Shown piece after piece: positions 1 to 10,028 of a DNA stretch of 30,998 bases. Source of the stretch: Pseudocercospora fijiensis CIRAD86 (lineage: Eukaryota > Ascomycota > Dothideomycetes > Mycosphaerellales > Mycosphaerellaceae); the NCBI RefSeq assembly GCF_000340215.1, contig NW_006921536.1, forward strand, positions 3,813,210 through 3,844,207. The letters run 5' to 3'. Numbering within the stretch: position 1 is the first letter of the stretch; each line of letters begins with the position of its first letter. The notes below the pieces were generated by a model. That model was not told the origin of the DNA and searched no databases. It was given only the letters and a program-made list of their open reading frames with translations. The position numbers were made by a program, and so were the translations under genes.

Positions 1-1
1 A

Positions 2-1440
2 TTAAAAAACACATTAGTATTAGGGTTTATAGATAATATAAACATCCTAGCCTAGTCTAAGACAACAGAAACTAACTGCAAGATCCTAGAAGAGAAGCAC
101 TAGGAGTATAAAAAATAGGCAAGGAGGCATAGAGCAAAATTCGCCCTAGAAAAGTACTAGCTTATCTACTTTAGTAAGGCTAAATCAACCTATAATATAA
201 AGCAATCAATCACTATTTAAGGCTTTAAAACCCAACTATTAGTAGAGCTTAGGGTACTAGGGATCTAGCTAGATCTAAAACTAAATTAGGGACTATAAGT
301 AAAGAAGGTAAAGTAGAGGGCGGATACTAATATACAATCCATTAATAGGCTTATAGCCTCTATATAGGGGGCTATATTCGAGAAAGCCAAAGTTATATAT
401 AAAGCAATTGTTAAGCTAGTAATGCTATATAGAGCACAGATATAGACAGCCTAAGAGAAAACACTAAAGAGGATTGAGCAACTAGTTAGTAGGTCCTAAA
501 CCTAAAGCCTAAAGAAAATCCTAGGAGCATATAAAACTATACTAATAAGGGTAGTAGAAATAGAATTAGGGATCCTACTAGTTAAACAATACTTCAAGGG
601 CCTAAGACACTAATATATAGTAAAGACAATAGAATACCTAGCCTAACAGACTATCTAAAAGGCAATAGATAAGATAAAAGCCTAGTACGTTAGGACTAGG
701 AGGCGAGACAGACTACAAATAACTCCCTAGAAAGTCAAAGACTTAGAGCAATATAGAGTCTTAATAAGAGAAATGCTAGAGAAAGAGCTTTAGGGACTAA
801 ATATAAGGCTAAAGGAAGACAAGCTAAAGGGAGAGAAACAAAGCCTAGCAGAATCAATTGCTAAATACCTATAGGAGCAGGAATAGAACAAAACATAAGT
901 TAGACTAGGAACCCTAAAGGCACTAATTAAATTTGGTTAATACAACTACTAGCTCTATAAGGACCTAAATAGGGCCGAGGCAAGCCTAGCTATCTAAATT
1001 AGATCTAAACACATTAGACTCAGATCTTACCTATTTAGAAGAAACGTTCTAGGAATTGAAAGTAGAGCGTGCTAATATAGCTACTAATCTTAGAACCCTA
1101 AGCATATACTACTAGTCTACCCTTAATAGTTAGAAGGCAGAAGTAATTGGAGACTAAAAGCAATAGAAAGGGAATACGATAAGCTAATCTAGAGCAAAGA
1201 AGACCTAAAGAGGATAGTAAAGTAGATTATTAAACAGGGATTTGTATAACAATTCGTACTAGTAAGGGAAACCGAGGAGTAGATAAGAAGGAGGGAAGAA
1301 GAGGGGGAAAGAAGGGTAGGGCAGTAGGCAAGGTAGTTAGAGGGTAACAACTATAATACTAGTATACCCTAGAGGAAGGAAAACAAGGAAACGAGGAAGA
1401 TTAATACTTATAAATAGGATAGGAGGGAGGTTTTTACTAA
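2..1440 (+). pseudogene. LINE ORF2 fragment: reverse transcriptase C-terminal half, RIP-inactivated
   Basis: This is the coding part of the LINE remnant, entered in mid-gene at the left edge. The product would have been the replicase that reverse-transcribes the element's RNA at the target site. In order it shows the catalytic FxDD box (second Asp now Asn), the RT thumb, a linker with many Lys and Glu residues, a Cys/His motif near residue 355-370 of the visible part, and an acidic and basic tail rich in RRREEE. Many nonsense codons are all TAG or TAA, as expected from CAG, CAA or TGG codons hit by RIP. No frameshift is apparent over about 1.4 kb. It is certainly non-functional. Confidence 0.7.
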
Positions 1441-1519
1441 CTAAGTTGGTTTCCTACCTAAAACAATACATAGAAACAGACCTACATAGGCCGAAAGGCA
1501 CTACAATAGGCAAATGAAA

Positions 1520-1540
1520 TATCTATCTATCTATCTATAT
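1520..1540. repeat. short (ATCT)n repeat, possible LINE tail
   Basis: About four to five ATCT units lie about 80 bp after the last LINE coding sequence. LINEs often end in a simple-repeat tail, so this is a plausible 3' end; it could also be an unrelated microsatellite. Confidence 0.5.
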
Positions 1541-1623
1541 AAACTAATTATTATTTTTTTAGGAAAATCGAATATAATCTAAAAACCGAATACGCTCGGC
1601 TTTATAGAAAGCTACTCTATACT

Positions 1624-1628
1624 ACGAC
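1624..1628. repeat. target-site duplication ACGAC, left copy
   Basis: ACGAC directly precedes the 5' LTR and is repeated exactly after the 3' LTR at 8723-8727. Five bp is the usual Ty3/gypsy duplication length. It shows that both LTRs belong to one insertion. Confidence 0.9.
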
Positions 1629-1825
1629 TGTTAGGACTAAAGAGGTTATACGTAATTGGTATATAACCGGGCTCGAGTGAAGCTAGGGTCTTAATGCCTT
1701 AGGCAGGGCTTGGCGCTTAGCAATAGGCTAACTTGCCTGCCTTCCTCTCTCTTCTCCTAGCTCCTTATCGAATACTACTCGTACCTACTACTACCCTATC
1801 TACCTACTAATATACCCTTCTTATA
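1629..1825 (+). repeat. 5' long terminal repeat (197 bp)
   Basis: It starts TG and ends TA (CA in the other copy, before RIP). It differs from the 3' LTR at 11 positions by my count, all transitions, ten of them in CA/TA or TG/TA context. It would have carried the element's promoter and polyadenylation signals. Confidence 0.93.
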
Positions 1826-1843
1826 TAGTATTCGATCTACCCT
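1826..1843 (+). other. candidate primer binding site
   Basis: The bases directly after the 5' LTR (TAGTATTCGATCTACCC) look like a TGG-type primer site with TG changed to TA, complementary to a tRNA 3' end with a T-arm-like TCGAT core. Position fits; I could not match it to a specific tRNA. Confidence 0.4.
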
Positions 1844-2040
1844 TTAAGGGCAGCAGCTAGATAGTTCTTATTTCAAGCTTTTAGCGGTATAGCTACGAAT
1901 AAGACTAATCTAACTATATTGCGCCCGAAGAACGGGACCTATACGTACTATTCTATCGAAACAACTGTACCAATTATTAAGCAAGGCCTTCTATACGGCC
2001 TATTATACTAAGTTAATCGTACTAGACTAATATCTACTAA

Positions 2041-3441
2041 TTCCGCTACATCCGCATCTTAGGGGCTAACAATACATTATCGGTATCGCCCCTTACAATA
2101 GCCGGTTTATTACGAAACAACAACCGTGCTGCCGCTAGTAGCGCTAGCAATAACAACGCTAGTAGCACAGTTCCCGCTAAAGTGCCTACTAAAGTGCCTC
2201 CTACTAAAGAGCCTGCCGGAGAGCCTACTAAAGAAGAACCTGTAATTCTAGGTAATAATCTAGAATTGCCTGTTAACGACATTCTTAACAACATTGTTAA
2301 TCGACGATATAACTAGCTAGCCTTTAGGCCCTAACTAGTAGGGAGACTCTAAGAAGCCACCTAAAACAGGCTTACTGCCCTACGTTAAGAACAATAGCTA
2401 AAGGATAACCTTCTCGAAATTCGCCGCCTTTAGGAGGCCCTAACAACTAACACCGAGCCGATAGCAGGGCCTTCCTTACTACTAGTCCTAGTCTAGAAGA
2501 AGGATGCTAAACTCAAGGACTGCACCGTGTTTAATAGCTCTAGTCGAAAGCAATATAACGACTATATTCGTAACTATAAGCTTAACTAACGAAACGTACT
2601 AAGGGCTCTACCAAATAACTATTTACTAGTCGTCTATGCTATATAGTACATTAACGGCGACCTAAAACGCACCTAGGATAACCATTTTAACTCCCTTAAT
2701 AACTAGACTGCTGTTTAGTAGCAGACCTATAAAACTATTATGCTAGACACCCTTAGAAACCCTATACTAAGGCAACAACACGCTTAGGACTAGTACCTTC
2801 GAGCTAAACAAAAGACTAATTAATCGGCTCGCTTATTTAAGGCCTATTTAAAGACCCTCGAAGATGACCTCCCGACTAAAACTAATTCTATCTAGATCTC
2901 CGAAATACGCCCTAAATTGAGATAGGAATTGGTCCTTAAATTGGACCGCCGCCGTGTGTTCGAACAGACTAATCTAACGCGCATTCAATTTATAGTCGAA
3001 GTAGAAACAGCCGAACGGGCTATTTAGCTCTAATAGCGACTAGAATTAAGGATCCGACTAGCTAGTACTAACCGTAGCAACCGTAGTAGCCGCGGAGGAA
3101 ACTAAGGTTCCTACTAGGACAACAATACTAACAATAGGAACAGTAACGATCGTAGAAGAGGCCGTAGCCGGCGGCTATATAGAGGAGGCCGCGATAGGGG
3201 CCGTAGAAGGGGCTCGTATCCCTATAATACTAACCGCTCGACTAATAATAGTAGCAACAACAGCTATAGCAGTCTACTAACCGGATTAAAGTACTTCAAT
3301 TGTAATAGTACTAGCTATCTACTAGGCTAATGCGACAAACCTAAGGACTAGGCCCGAATCGACCGTGCTACCGCTAAGCACCGAAAGCACCTCTTAGTAG
3401 CTAACGCTACCCCTATAGGCTAACCTTCGAAAAAAGAGTAA
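2041..3441 (+). pseudogene. gag polyprotein of the chromovirus, RIP-inactivated
   Basis: This is the structural protein that would have formed the virus-like particle. The frame can be followed from about 2041. It has an N-terminal Ala, Ser, Asn, Pro and Thr-rich segment with repeated KVP and KEP triplets (2140-2240), then a helical capsid-like region (about 2400-3030), then an Arg, Ser, Gly and Asn-rich nucleocapsid tail. The tail ends in a zinc knuckle at 3292-3333, spaced CX2CX4HX4C, with the first Cys and the His read as Tyr because of RIP. The frame ends at TAA 3439-3441, next to a run of six A residues. The true start codon is not identifiable because ATG is depleted by RIP. Internal stops are TAG or TAA only. 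Confidence 0.8.
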
Positions 3442-6400
3442 GCGCCGTACTAACTGTTAGCCTCGTACGGTATAAGACTATCGACATTGTGCTAGCTATT
3501 ATACGTACCTGTCTTATATCTAGGCCCGATACTAACTATAAGGCAAAGGTTATACTAGACCCCGGGAATTCAGTTAGCGCCCTTATTAGCTATCGCCTAG
3601 CTAAGCAATTAGACCTTCGATAACTGCCGAGGACTAACCTGCTAACCCTTGCTTAGTTTAATAACGCTCGGCACTTAACCTATAGAGCCTACTATGTTCC
3701 TATAGTTCTAAAAGACGACCTCGGAAATAAGCGCCTACTAAACTTTACTGCCTACGTAGTAGACATAGACAGCCTCCTATCTAACATTATTATTAGAAAC
3801 CCTGTCCTTAAGTACTATACTATAGTTATAGACTTAGGCAGTTAACAATAGCGATTTGGAATCGCTAGGAAAGAGGACATTAAACATATTAATGTTAGCG
3901 AGTGCCCTAATAATATTAGGGTCCTATTTATTAGCAACCTAACCCTAGCTAATCCGACGGCCGACCTACTCGGTAGTAATAACGATAAACTAGTGCCCCC
4001 TAATAGCATAGATCCTAAACAACTTGAGCGTATACTAGAACCTATTTGAGAGACCTATATTAATGTGTTTAAACACTACCTAGCATCGACATTGCCTATA
4101 TTCAAAGAGACGGATTATAAGATTAATATTATAGAGGGCAAGGAGGTTCCTTTTAGCCCCCTCTACAACCTTAGTAAACGAGAGCTTGCTATGCTACGTA
4201 AGTACCTAGAGGAAAACCTAGCTAATAGTCGAATTCGATATAGCAACAGCCCTGCTAGTGTACCTATCCTGTTCGTGCTAAAGAAGGATAGCGGCCTGCG
4301 TTTATATATTAATTATAGAGGGCTCAACGCTGTTACTATTAAAGACCGCTGTCTACTCCCGCTTATTAATAAGACCCTCGACCGCCTTTCTAGTGCCTAC
4401 TACTACACTATATTAGATATTAAGGATGCGTACTATCGTATCCGCATTCGTAAGGGCGATGAATAGAAAACAGCCTTCCGCACTCGTTATAGCTATTTCG
4501 AATACTTAGTTATACTATTTGGCCTAGCTAATGCCCCTATAACATTCTAGTCCTATATCAATCGGGCCCTTTTAGGCCTATTAGACCATCTCTGTATAGT
4601 TTACCTAGATGACATCCTAGTTTATATACATTTACCTAATATTATAGAATACTAGGCCGTAGTACGCAAGGTCCTCGACCGCCTACGAGCCTATAGACTA
4701 TATTGCAAGCCTTCTAAATGCACCTTCGCTACTAAGGAGGTAGCCTTCCTTAGTTTCCTCGTATTAACTAAGGGTGTTAAGGCTAATCCTAATCGGATTA
4801 AAACAATCACTAAATAGCCTGTCCCTACGTCTATTAAGGAGCTTTAATCGTTCCTCGGCTTCGCTAATTTCTACCGCCGTTTTATTAAGGGCTATTCGAG
4901 GTATGTAATGCTATTAACTAAGCTTACTAAGACTAAGGCAAACCCTTCTAGAGAGTTTAGATAGACTAACAAAACACAAGCCGCTTTTAACGGTCTAAAG
5001 AAGCGATTTACCGAAGTCCCCTTGTTATACTATTTCGTACTAAGCAAGTAGATCCGTATTGAGACTAACGCCTTATAGTTCGCTATATCGGCTATTATGT
5101 TATAGTAATTAGATAAGGACAATTACTAGCACCTAATTGCCTTCTTTTTACGAAAGATAATCGATATAGAGCGTCGCTACGAGACCTACGAGCAAGAGCT
5201 CCTAGCTATTGTCGAGGCCTTTAAGTATTAGCGCTACTATCTTAATAGTGCTTAGTATACTATTTAGGTCTATACAGACTATAACAACCTCCGTAGCATT
5301 ACTAAGGTTACTAGGGTTATAGGTCGATAGGCTAGATAGGCCGTCTACCTCGCTAGGTTTGATTTTGATATATTATATCGGCTAGGCGTAAGCAACCCTA
5401 CTAATAGCCTATCGAGGCGACCTAATTACGACGGCGAAACCTAACACATTAATTCTTTGTTTCCAACCCTATAGCATAAGATTGCTATAGCCCGTATTAT
5501 TAATAAGTAAGCGTAGGATAAGCGGCTTACCGGACTCCGCGACGGCTTAAAGTATATTAATGCTCTTGCTATATTAATAGTGCGTATTAAGGCAAGAGCT
5601 AAGTACACAGATAGGAGAAGTTATAATAACTCCCTAGTCGATATCGCTATATATAGTAATAGCGATTAAAGCACTAATACAGTTAATCCGGCTACTAGTA
5701 CTATTAGATACATATAATGCGTACCTCGTTTAATAGCGAGGGTGCTATTAAATAACCTTATAAATAGGGATAGTCAATCGTTTATAGATAAGCTATTACG
5801 GGCTTAGTAGAGGGACGCCTTTGCTGCTAAACGTATCGACAAGCTTATAAGTAGGCGAAAGACTCGATCTAGTAAGAGTAACTAGTCGATCGATAACAAA
5901 GGTTATTTAAAGTTTAAGGGCAGATACTATATCCCCGCTAAATATTCGATCCGATAAGAACTTCTCAAGCGACACTATAATAGTAAGCTTGCCGGTTACT
6001 ATAGTATAGAGAGGTCGCACGAGCTACTATCGCGCACATACTACTAGCTAAATAGTAAGCGGGATATAAAGGACTACGTAAACACGTATGCCGTATATTA
6101 ACGTATTAAGGCACTAAAGCATTAGCCTTTTAGCGAGTTGTCTTTATTGCCAATCCCTTACAAGCTATTCGTAGAGCTTACGATAGATTTCATTATAGGT
6201 CTTCCCCCTACTAAGCGAAGAGGAAGCAAAGACATCTTTAACGCTATCCTAGTCGTTATAGACCAGTTTACTAAGGGCGCTCGATACATCCCGGCGCGTA
6301 AGGATTAGACTGCTATTAATATAGTAGAGGCGCTATAGACTAGCATCTTCTATACCTATTAGGGAACCCCTAAGGGGATAGTCTCCGATAGGGGCTCGAC

Positions 6401-7319
6401 ATTTATATCGCACTATTAGAGCGAAATATGCCTATAGCTAAGACTAAAGCATCGGCTGTTAATAGCCTTCTATCTATAGACTAACGGTCAAATAGAGAGA
6501 CAGAATGCTACCCTATAGCAGTACCTGCGCAGTTACATTAACGAGAACCCTAAGGATTGGGTTAATCTCCTATAACCTATAGAATTCGTATATAATAACA
6601 GTGTCTACTTATCTACTAAGGTGTCGCCTTATTTCGCTATAATAGGCTAGAACGCTGCTATGCTATAAGACCCCTTAACGCTCGAGGCCGAGCGCAAGGA
6701 AAGGGAAGCGTATTAAGTACTAACACCTAAGATACTAGCGGCTATTAAGAGGGTTTAAAAGATACGGGAAATTCACGCTAAGATAGCTAACAAACTAGCA
6801 AAGGCCTAGGCCTATTAGAAGGCCTACTATAACAAACACTACCTTCTAATAACCTTCAAGTAAGGCGACCTAGTTATACTTAGCACGAAGAACCTCTATA
6901 TCCGCAAACACCCCTCGCCTAATAGCAAAACAAGGCCTAAACTCGCACTAAGGTATATCGGCCCTTTCCGTATCCGAGAACCTAGGGGTACCTAGGCCTA
7001 TTAGTTATAGCTTCTACCTTATTACACTATCTATAACACCTTCTATATATCCCTCCTTAAGCCGTACTACCTACGCGAAGGGGATAAAGCACCTGCTAAA
7101 TCCGAGGACATACTAGCTAATAGTAAAGAACTGTAGTCTATAGAACGTATCCTAAAGCACCGGACTAGACAAGGCAAGAAGGAGTACCTATTAAGGTAGC
7201 AAGGCTATTCGCCTAAATAGGACTCGTAGGAAGCTAAAGGTTCTTTTAAAGATATAACTGAGTTGTTAGATAAGTATTAGACTAGTATAAAGAACAAGAA
7301 GAAGGCTAAGGGCCTATAA
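3429..7319 (+). pseudogene. pol polyprotein: protease, RT, RNase H, integrase, chromodomain; RIP-inactivated
   Basis: It lies in the -1 frame relative to gag and stays in frame to TAA 7317-7319, about 1,290 codons. Visible in order: aspartic protease with D-P-G at 3558-3566; reverse transcriptase from about 4200, with an [12 protein letters not shown] stretch and catalytic YLDD at 4602-4613; RNase H from about 5040, with TDYNNLRSI near 5274; integrase zinc finger (HHCC type, partly mutated) at about 5965-6110; integrase core at about 6150-6560, with SDRGSTF and NGQIERQN; and a chromodomain at about 7134-7285 with IERILKHRTRQGKKEYLLR and ITELLDKY. The chromodomain is known in this family to guide integration toward methylated-histone heterochromatin. 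Nonsense codons sit where the family has Trp or Gln. An open stretch at 4065-4466 is the longest intact piece. Confidence 0.92.
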
Positions 7320-8417
7320 TGTCGCCTAGGAATAATGCTACCCCTAGGGTGCTATTAGCTAACTAATTAGAGGTAAGCGATTGTTAGTAATAAAGGACGA
7401 TAAGACTATACTAGGCGCGCTACGACGCGTTAACTAATTGCCTACTCTTTTAAGGACTCTACCTCTTTACTAACGCGCCCTATAGGTCCCCCTCTTGTTC
7501 CTTTATTCTATCGAGGCCTTAAGGCCTAGGCGATCTACGAGGACGGCGCGCGCGTAAATAGCGATAGTAATAATAACGACGGCGCGGCCGGCGCGGCTAT
7601 ATTAGTAATAGTGTTACGGAGTGTATTGCTGTTTAAGAAAGGAAGAACATAGCTATATTAGTAACGGTATTGCCGAGTTATTGTTAGTTAAAGAAGGAAA
7701 TTAGAAGCAAGGTAAAGTTAGCGCTAAGACGACTAGCGCCGCCCTTGTTAATATTACTTGCTATTATTACTACGCCTACAGACACAACCTTACCTACACT
7801 ACGAGCCTAAGGCACCTTTAATTAAAACTTTAATTAAAACTTTAAGCCGCTTAAAAGATTAAGCGACTAATAGACTAGCTAACTAAGGGCAAAACTATAG
7901 AGCTAAGCTAGCCGGGGTCGATCTTGCGGATAATAGGTTACTCCTCGATCTATCTAACCCTTTAAGCGAGGCGAACCTCTACTACTATACTTATAATAGC
8001 CTTTACCTATAGAAACTAGACGAGCTGTATTTTTTCGGAAAAGATAAGATAAGATTGACAATTGAAGGCTACTAAACCTAGCCAATTAGGGCTAGCGAAA
8101 CTACGAACAATAATAGCCCTCGTAATAATAAGAACAAACCCTCGGAAGCGGACATAGCTAGGTCTTTTAAGAGTAGACGCAAAGAACTCGGTACGATATT
8201 ACTTAGAGCGGAGGTAGGGCTATAATACCTCGTACGTCTACCTATTATAGTAGGGAAGACGCGCTCGTATTATAATTAGTCGAAGGCCCTTAATTCTTGT
8301 AGATATATATTACTTCCTATTTTATTATATATAGGGATGGCGCAGTTAGAGTTAGATATTGTACTATATTAGAGGTAAGGTTTAACATAGTTACATAATC
8401 GGTAGTTGTACGTTTAA
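7319..8417 (+). pseudogene. extra reading frame between pol and the 3' LTR, function unknown
   Basis: An ATG at 7319-7321 overlaps the pol stop codon (TAATG) and opens a frame reading MSPRNNATPRVLLAN. Coding-like sequence runs on; from about 7740 to TAA 8415-8417 it is in the frame of positions divisible by 3. There it is open apart from TAG/TAA over about 225 codons, with Lys/Arg-rich segments and a hydrophobic stretch near 8308-8335. The change of frame between the two halves means an intron, an indel or two separate genes. I do not recognise a domain. Its position matches where some retroelements carry accessory or env-like genes, but I see no clear signal peptide or fusion-type segment, so I do not call it env. 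Confidence 0.5.
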
Positions 8418-8510
8418 TTCAGCGCGGACTAAGCGGCTTATTAGACCTGCTAAGTTAGCAGCAATAGAGGTTGAGACTAGAACAAAGACCGGCTACGAGG
8501 GCGCGGCCTT

Positions 8511-8525
8511 TAGAAGGGAAGCGTA
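8511..8525 (+). other. polypurine tract
   Basis: AGAAGGGAAGCG lies immediately before the 3' LTR, where plus-strand DNA priming takes place in LTR retrotransposons. Confidence 0.7.
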
Positions 8526-8722
8526 TATTAGGACTAAAGAGGTTACACGTAATTAGCATGTAACCGGGCTCGAGTAAAGCTAGGGTCTTAATACCTTAGG
8601 CAGGGCTTGGCGCTTAGCAATAGGCTAACTTGCCTGCCTTCCTCTCTCTCCTCCTAGCTCCTTATCGAATACTACTCGTACCTACTACCACCCTATCTAC
8701 CTGCTAATATACCCTTCTTACA
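8526..8722 (+). repeat. 3' long terminal repeat (197 bp)
   Basis: Same length as the 5' LTR and about 94 percent identical by eye. It starts TA, which is TG after RIP, and ends CA. Confidence 0.93.
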
Positions 8723-8727
8723 ACGAC
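8723..8727. repeat. target-site duplication ACGAC, right copy
   Basis: Exact match to 1624-1628. Confidence 0.9.
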
Positions 8728-8964
8728 GATAAGAAGATATACTATTTAGACTGTAATTTAAAAGATTACTACCGGGCGGGCCTAGATAATTATATTATCT
8801 AGGGCCGCTACTATATATTATATATTAATTTATATTCCTCGACGAGTGCTTCCTTAGGAGGGAAAAATCTATATAAATAGCTAAAATACGATAGAAACGG
8901 CCTAGACTAGAGATAGTATCTCTATAATCTAAACGCTAATTAGCTTACTCTACTATATCTTAGC
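8728..8964. other. unassigned RIP-mutated DNA
   Basis: It continues the sequence interrupted by the chromovirus at 1628. It is AT-rich with few CA or TG steps. I see no recognisable coding sequence. Confidence 0.6.
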
Positions 8965-9060
8965 TATATACTATACTATACTATACTATACTATACTATA
9001 CTATACTATACTATACTATACTATACTATACTATACTATACTATACTATACTATACTATA

Positions 9061-9062
9061 CT
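9061..9062. repeat. 2-bp target duplication CT (left); right copy at 10029-10030
   Basis: CT flanks both ends of the 966-bp element, and the microsatellite phase shows that exactly two bases were duplicated. Confidence 0.75.
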
Positions 9063-9109
9063 CGTTACGAAAACTTTTTTTCCGATTACGACGATTCTAT
9101 CGATAGGAT
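9063..9109 (+). repeat. left terminal inverted repeat of the 966-bp element
   Basis: It pairs with 9983-10028. The first 14 bases are identical; later positions differ mostly by transitions. Confidence 0.85.
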
Positions 9110-9235
9110 TGCTTAGGATTGCTTAGGATCCTTAGGATCCTTAGGATCCTCGGGATCGTACGTTAAAGATCTTATCGGATAGGATCGCTCGGGATCGCGG
9201 GGTCGCGATCCTATCGATAGGATCCTCGCGATCGA
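9105..9235. repeat. left subterminal array of 10-bp GGATC motifs
   Basis: Repeats of GCTTAGGATT, CTTAGGATCC and TCGGGATCGC type are spaced about 10 bp apart, with a CGATCCTATCGATAGGATC palindrome. Such subterminal arrays are known transposase binding sites in CACTA-type elements; that role here is inferred. Confidence 0.65.
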
Positions 9236-9262
9236 AATTTCGGGACGGGCCGTCCCGAAATT
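9236..9262. repeat. near-perfect palindrome (13-bp arms, 1-nt centre)
   Basis: AATTTCGGGACGG and its reverse complement are separated by one G. It could fold as a hairpin or cruciform. It lies just inside the left subterminal array. Confidence 0.85.
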
Positions 9263-9718
9263 CGAGGCTAAGGAACGCAAAGGACGCGGGATGAGTTAGA
9301 GCCCGACTACTACTACTACTCCGTATACTACTACTACGTATTTCGGGTTATAATATCTAGGTTAAATTTAGCGGTTTCGTAGGTTTTTTTTATAAATAAA
9401 TTTTTTTCGTTAAGGTTTCGTTAAATACAGCCGATATTTCGTTAAGGTTTCTTTCAAAAGCCGACGCTTAATAAGCAGAACTTTGAAAAAAAAGTATACT
9501 CGAAACACTTAAGATTCTTTTCTAGATTCTAAGATAACTACTAGGTATTAAGACTTGAAAATTTATAATACTCTTATTAGTGGATAGAACTTTAAGTTCT
9601 ATTTTTTAAATTTCTAAAAATAGTAAAGTATAACTTAGAAAAGCCAAAATACTATATTGCTTATTTCTGTTCCCTAGCTTTAGTTTCGTAGAAAATCTAT
9701 AAATTTTATATTTTTTAA

Positions 9719-9903
9719 TAATAATATACTAAAAATAGAGTATCCTTTTACTATATTACTAGGCTATAAACCTACTAGAAGAAAAGATAAATTAGAAGCA
9801 AAATGTCTAGAAAAGCGATTTTCTTTCCTTTATATCTTTTTATCTAGAAGGTTTACGGCTTAGTAATATATAACAAAAATGTTCTATTTTTAGTATAATA
9901 TTA
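9719..9903. repeat. 185-bp imperfect foldback nested in the 966-bp element
   Basis: TACTAAAAATAGA at 9728-9740 pairs with TCTATTTTTAGTA near 9882-9895. Further inward, AAACCT.CTAGA and ATATTACTA segments also pair with reverse complements on the other side, so almost the whole piece can fold into one long hairpin. It could be a small MITE inserted in the larger one, or an old inverted duplication. Confidence 0.65.
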
Positions 9904-9945
9904 GGCAAAAGTCTAACTTTTATAAGTTACCTATTTATCGTTCTA

Positions 9946-10010
9946 GGATAGCTTAGGATCGCTCGGGATCGCTCGGGATCGCTAGGATCGATAGAATCGT
10001 CGCGATTAGA
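9946..10010. repeat. right subterminal array of 10-bp GGATC motifs
   Basis: Tandem GGATCGCTCG units with GATAGAATCGTCGCG adjoining the right inverted repeat. It uses the same motif as the left end. Confidence 0.65.
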
Positions 10011-10028
10011 AAAGAAGTTTTCGTAACG
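9983..10028 (-). repeat. right terminal inverted repeat of the 966-bp element
   Basis: It ends GTTTTCGTAACG, the reverse complement of the left end, followed by the CT duplication. Confidence 0.85.

Larger units (their letters stand above)
1..1540 (+). mobile_element. 3' part of a RIP-mutated Tad1-like LINE (non-LTR retrotransposon)
   Basis: One plus-strand frame (starting at base 2) can be followed to about base 1440, broken only by TAG and TAA. It opens at the reverse transcriptase catalytic box, read here as FIDN at 26-37, where the family has FxDD; a TG to TA change explains the Asn. It then continues through the thumb region, including a RVLGI-x-LDLKL stretch near 248-290, typical of Tad1-type fungal LINEs. 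A cysteine and histidine motif near 1068-1110 (ACxY..., NPKHILL) resembles the C-terminal zinc motif of that clade (CxCG...PKH). The 5' part lies outside the window. A short TATC repeat at 1520-1540 may be the 3' tail. Family assignment is from remembered motifs. Confidence 0.75.
1629..8722 (+). mobile_element. complete Ty3/gypsy chromovirus, 7,094 bp, RIP-mutated
   Basis: Two 197-bp LTRs (1629-1825 and 8526-8722) flank gag, pol and an extra 3' frame, and a 5-bp duplication flanks the whole. Domain order in pol is protease, reverse transcriptase, RNase H, integrase, chromodomain, which is the chromovirus arrangement of Metaviridae. Gag sits in the frame of positions equal to 1 modulo 3, and pol in frame 0 for almost 3.9 kb without a break other than TAG/TAA codons. 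All the damage is therefore point mutation, not deletion. It landed in sequence adjoining the LINE remnant; removing it joins base 1628 to 8728. Confidence 0.93.
9063..10028. mobile_element. non-autonomous inverted-repeat element (966 bp) of the same family as the 12.4-kb transposon
   Basis: It begins CGTTACGAAAACTT and ends with the reverse complement. The same ends, about 40 bp, flank the 12,356-bp element at 15711-28066. Inside each end is an array of about 10-bp GGATCGCTTAG-like motifs and a CTATCGATAG palindrome. No transposase frame is visible inside, so it would need the transposase in trans. The middle is AT-rich and includes a nested foldback. Internal ACTACTACT runs and a near-perfect palindrome (9236-9262) add secondary-structure potential. 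Confidence 0.85.

Noticed and set aside
2046..2294. 82-aa minus-strand frame
   Set aside because: Antisense shadow of the N-terminal gag region, which reads as protein on the plus strand in register with the rest of gag.
7319..8417. env gene of an errantivirus-like element
   Set aside because: The position would fit, but I see no signal peptide, furin-like site or clear transmembrane anchor.
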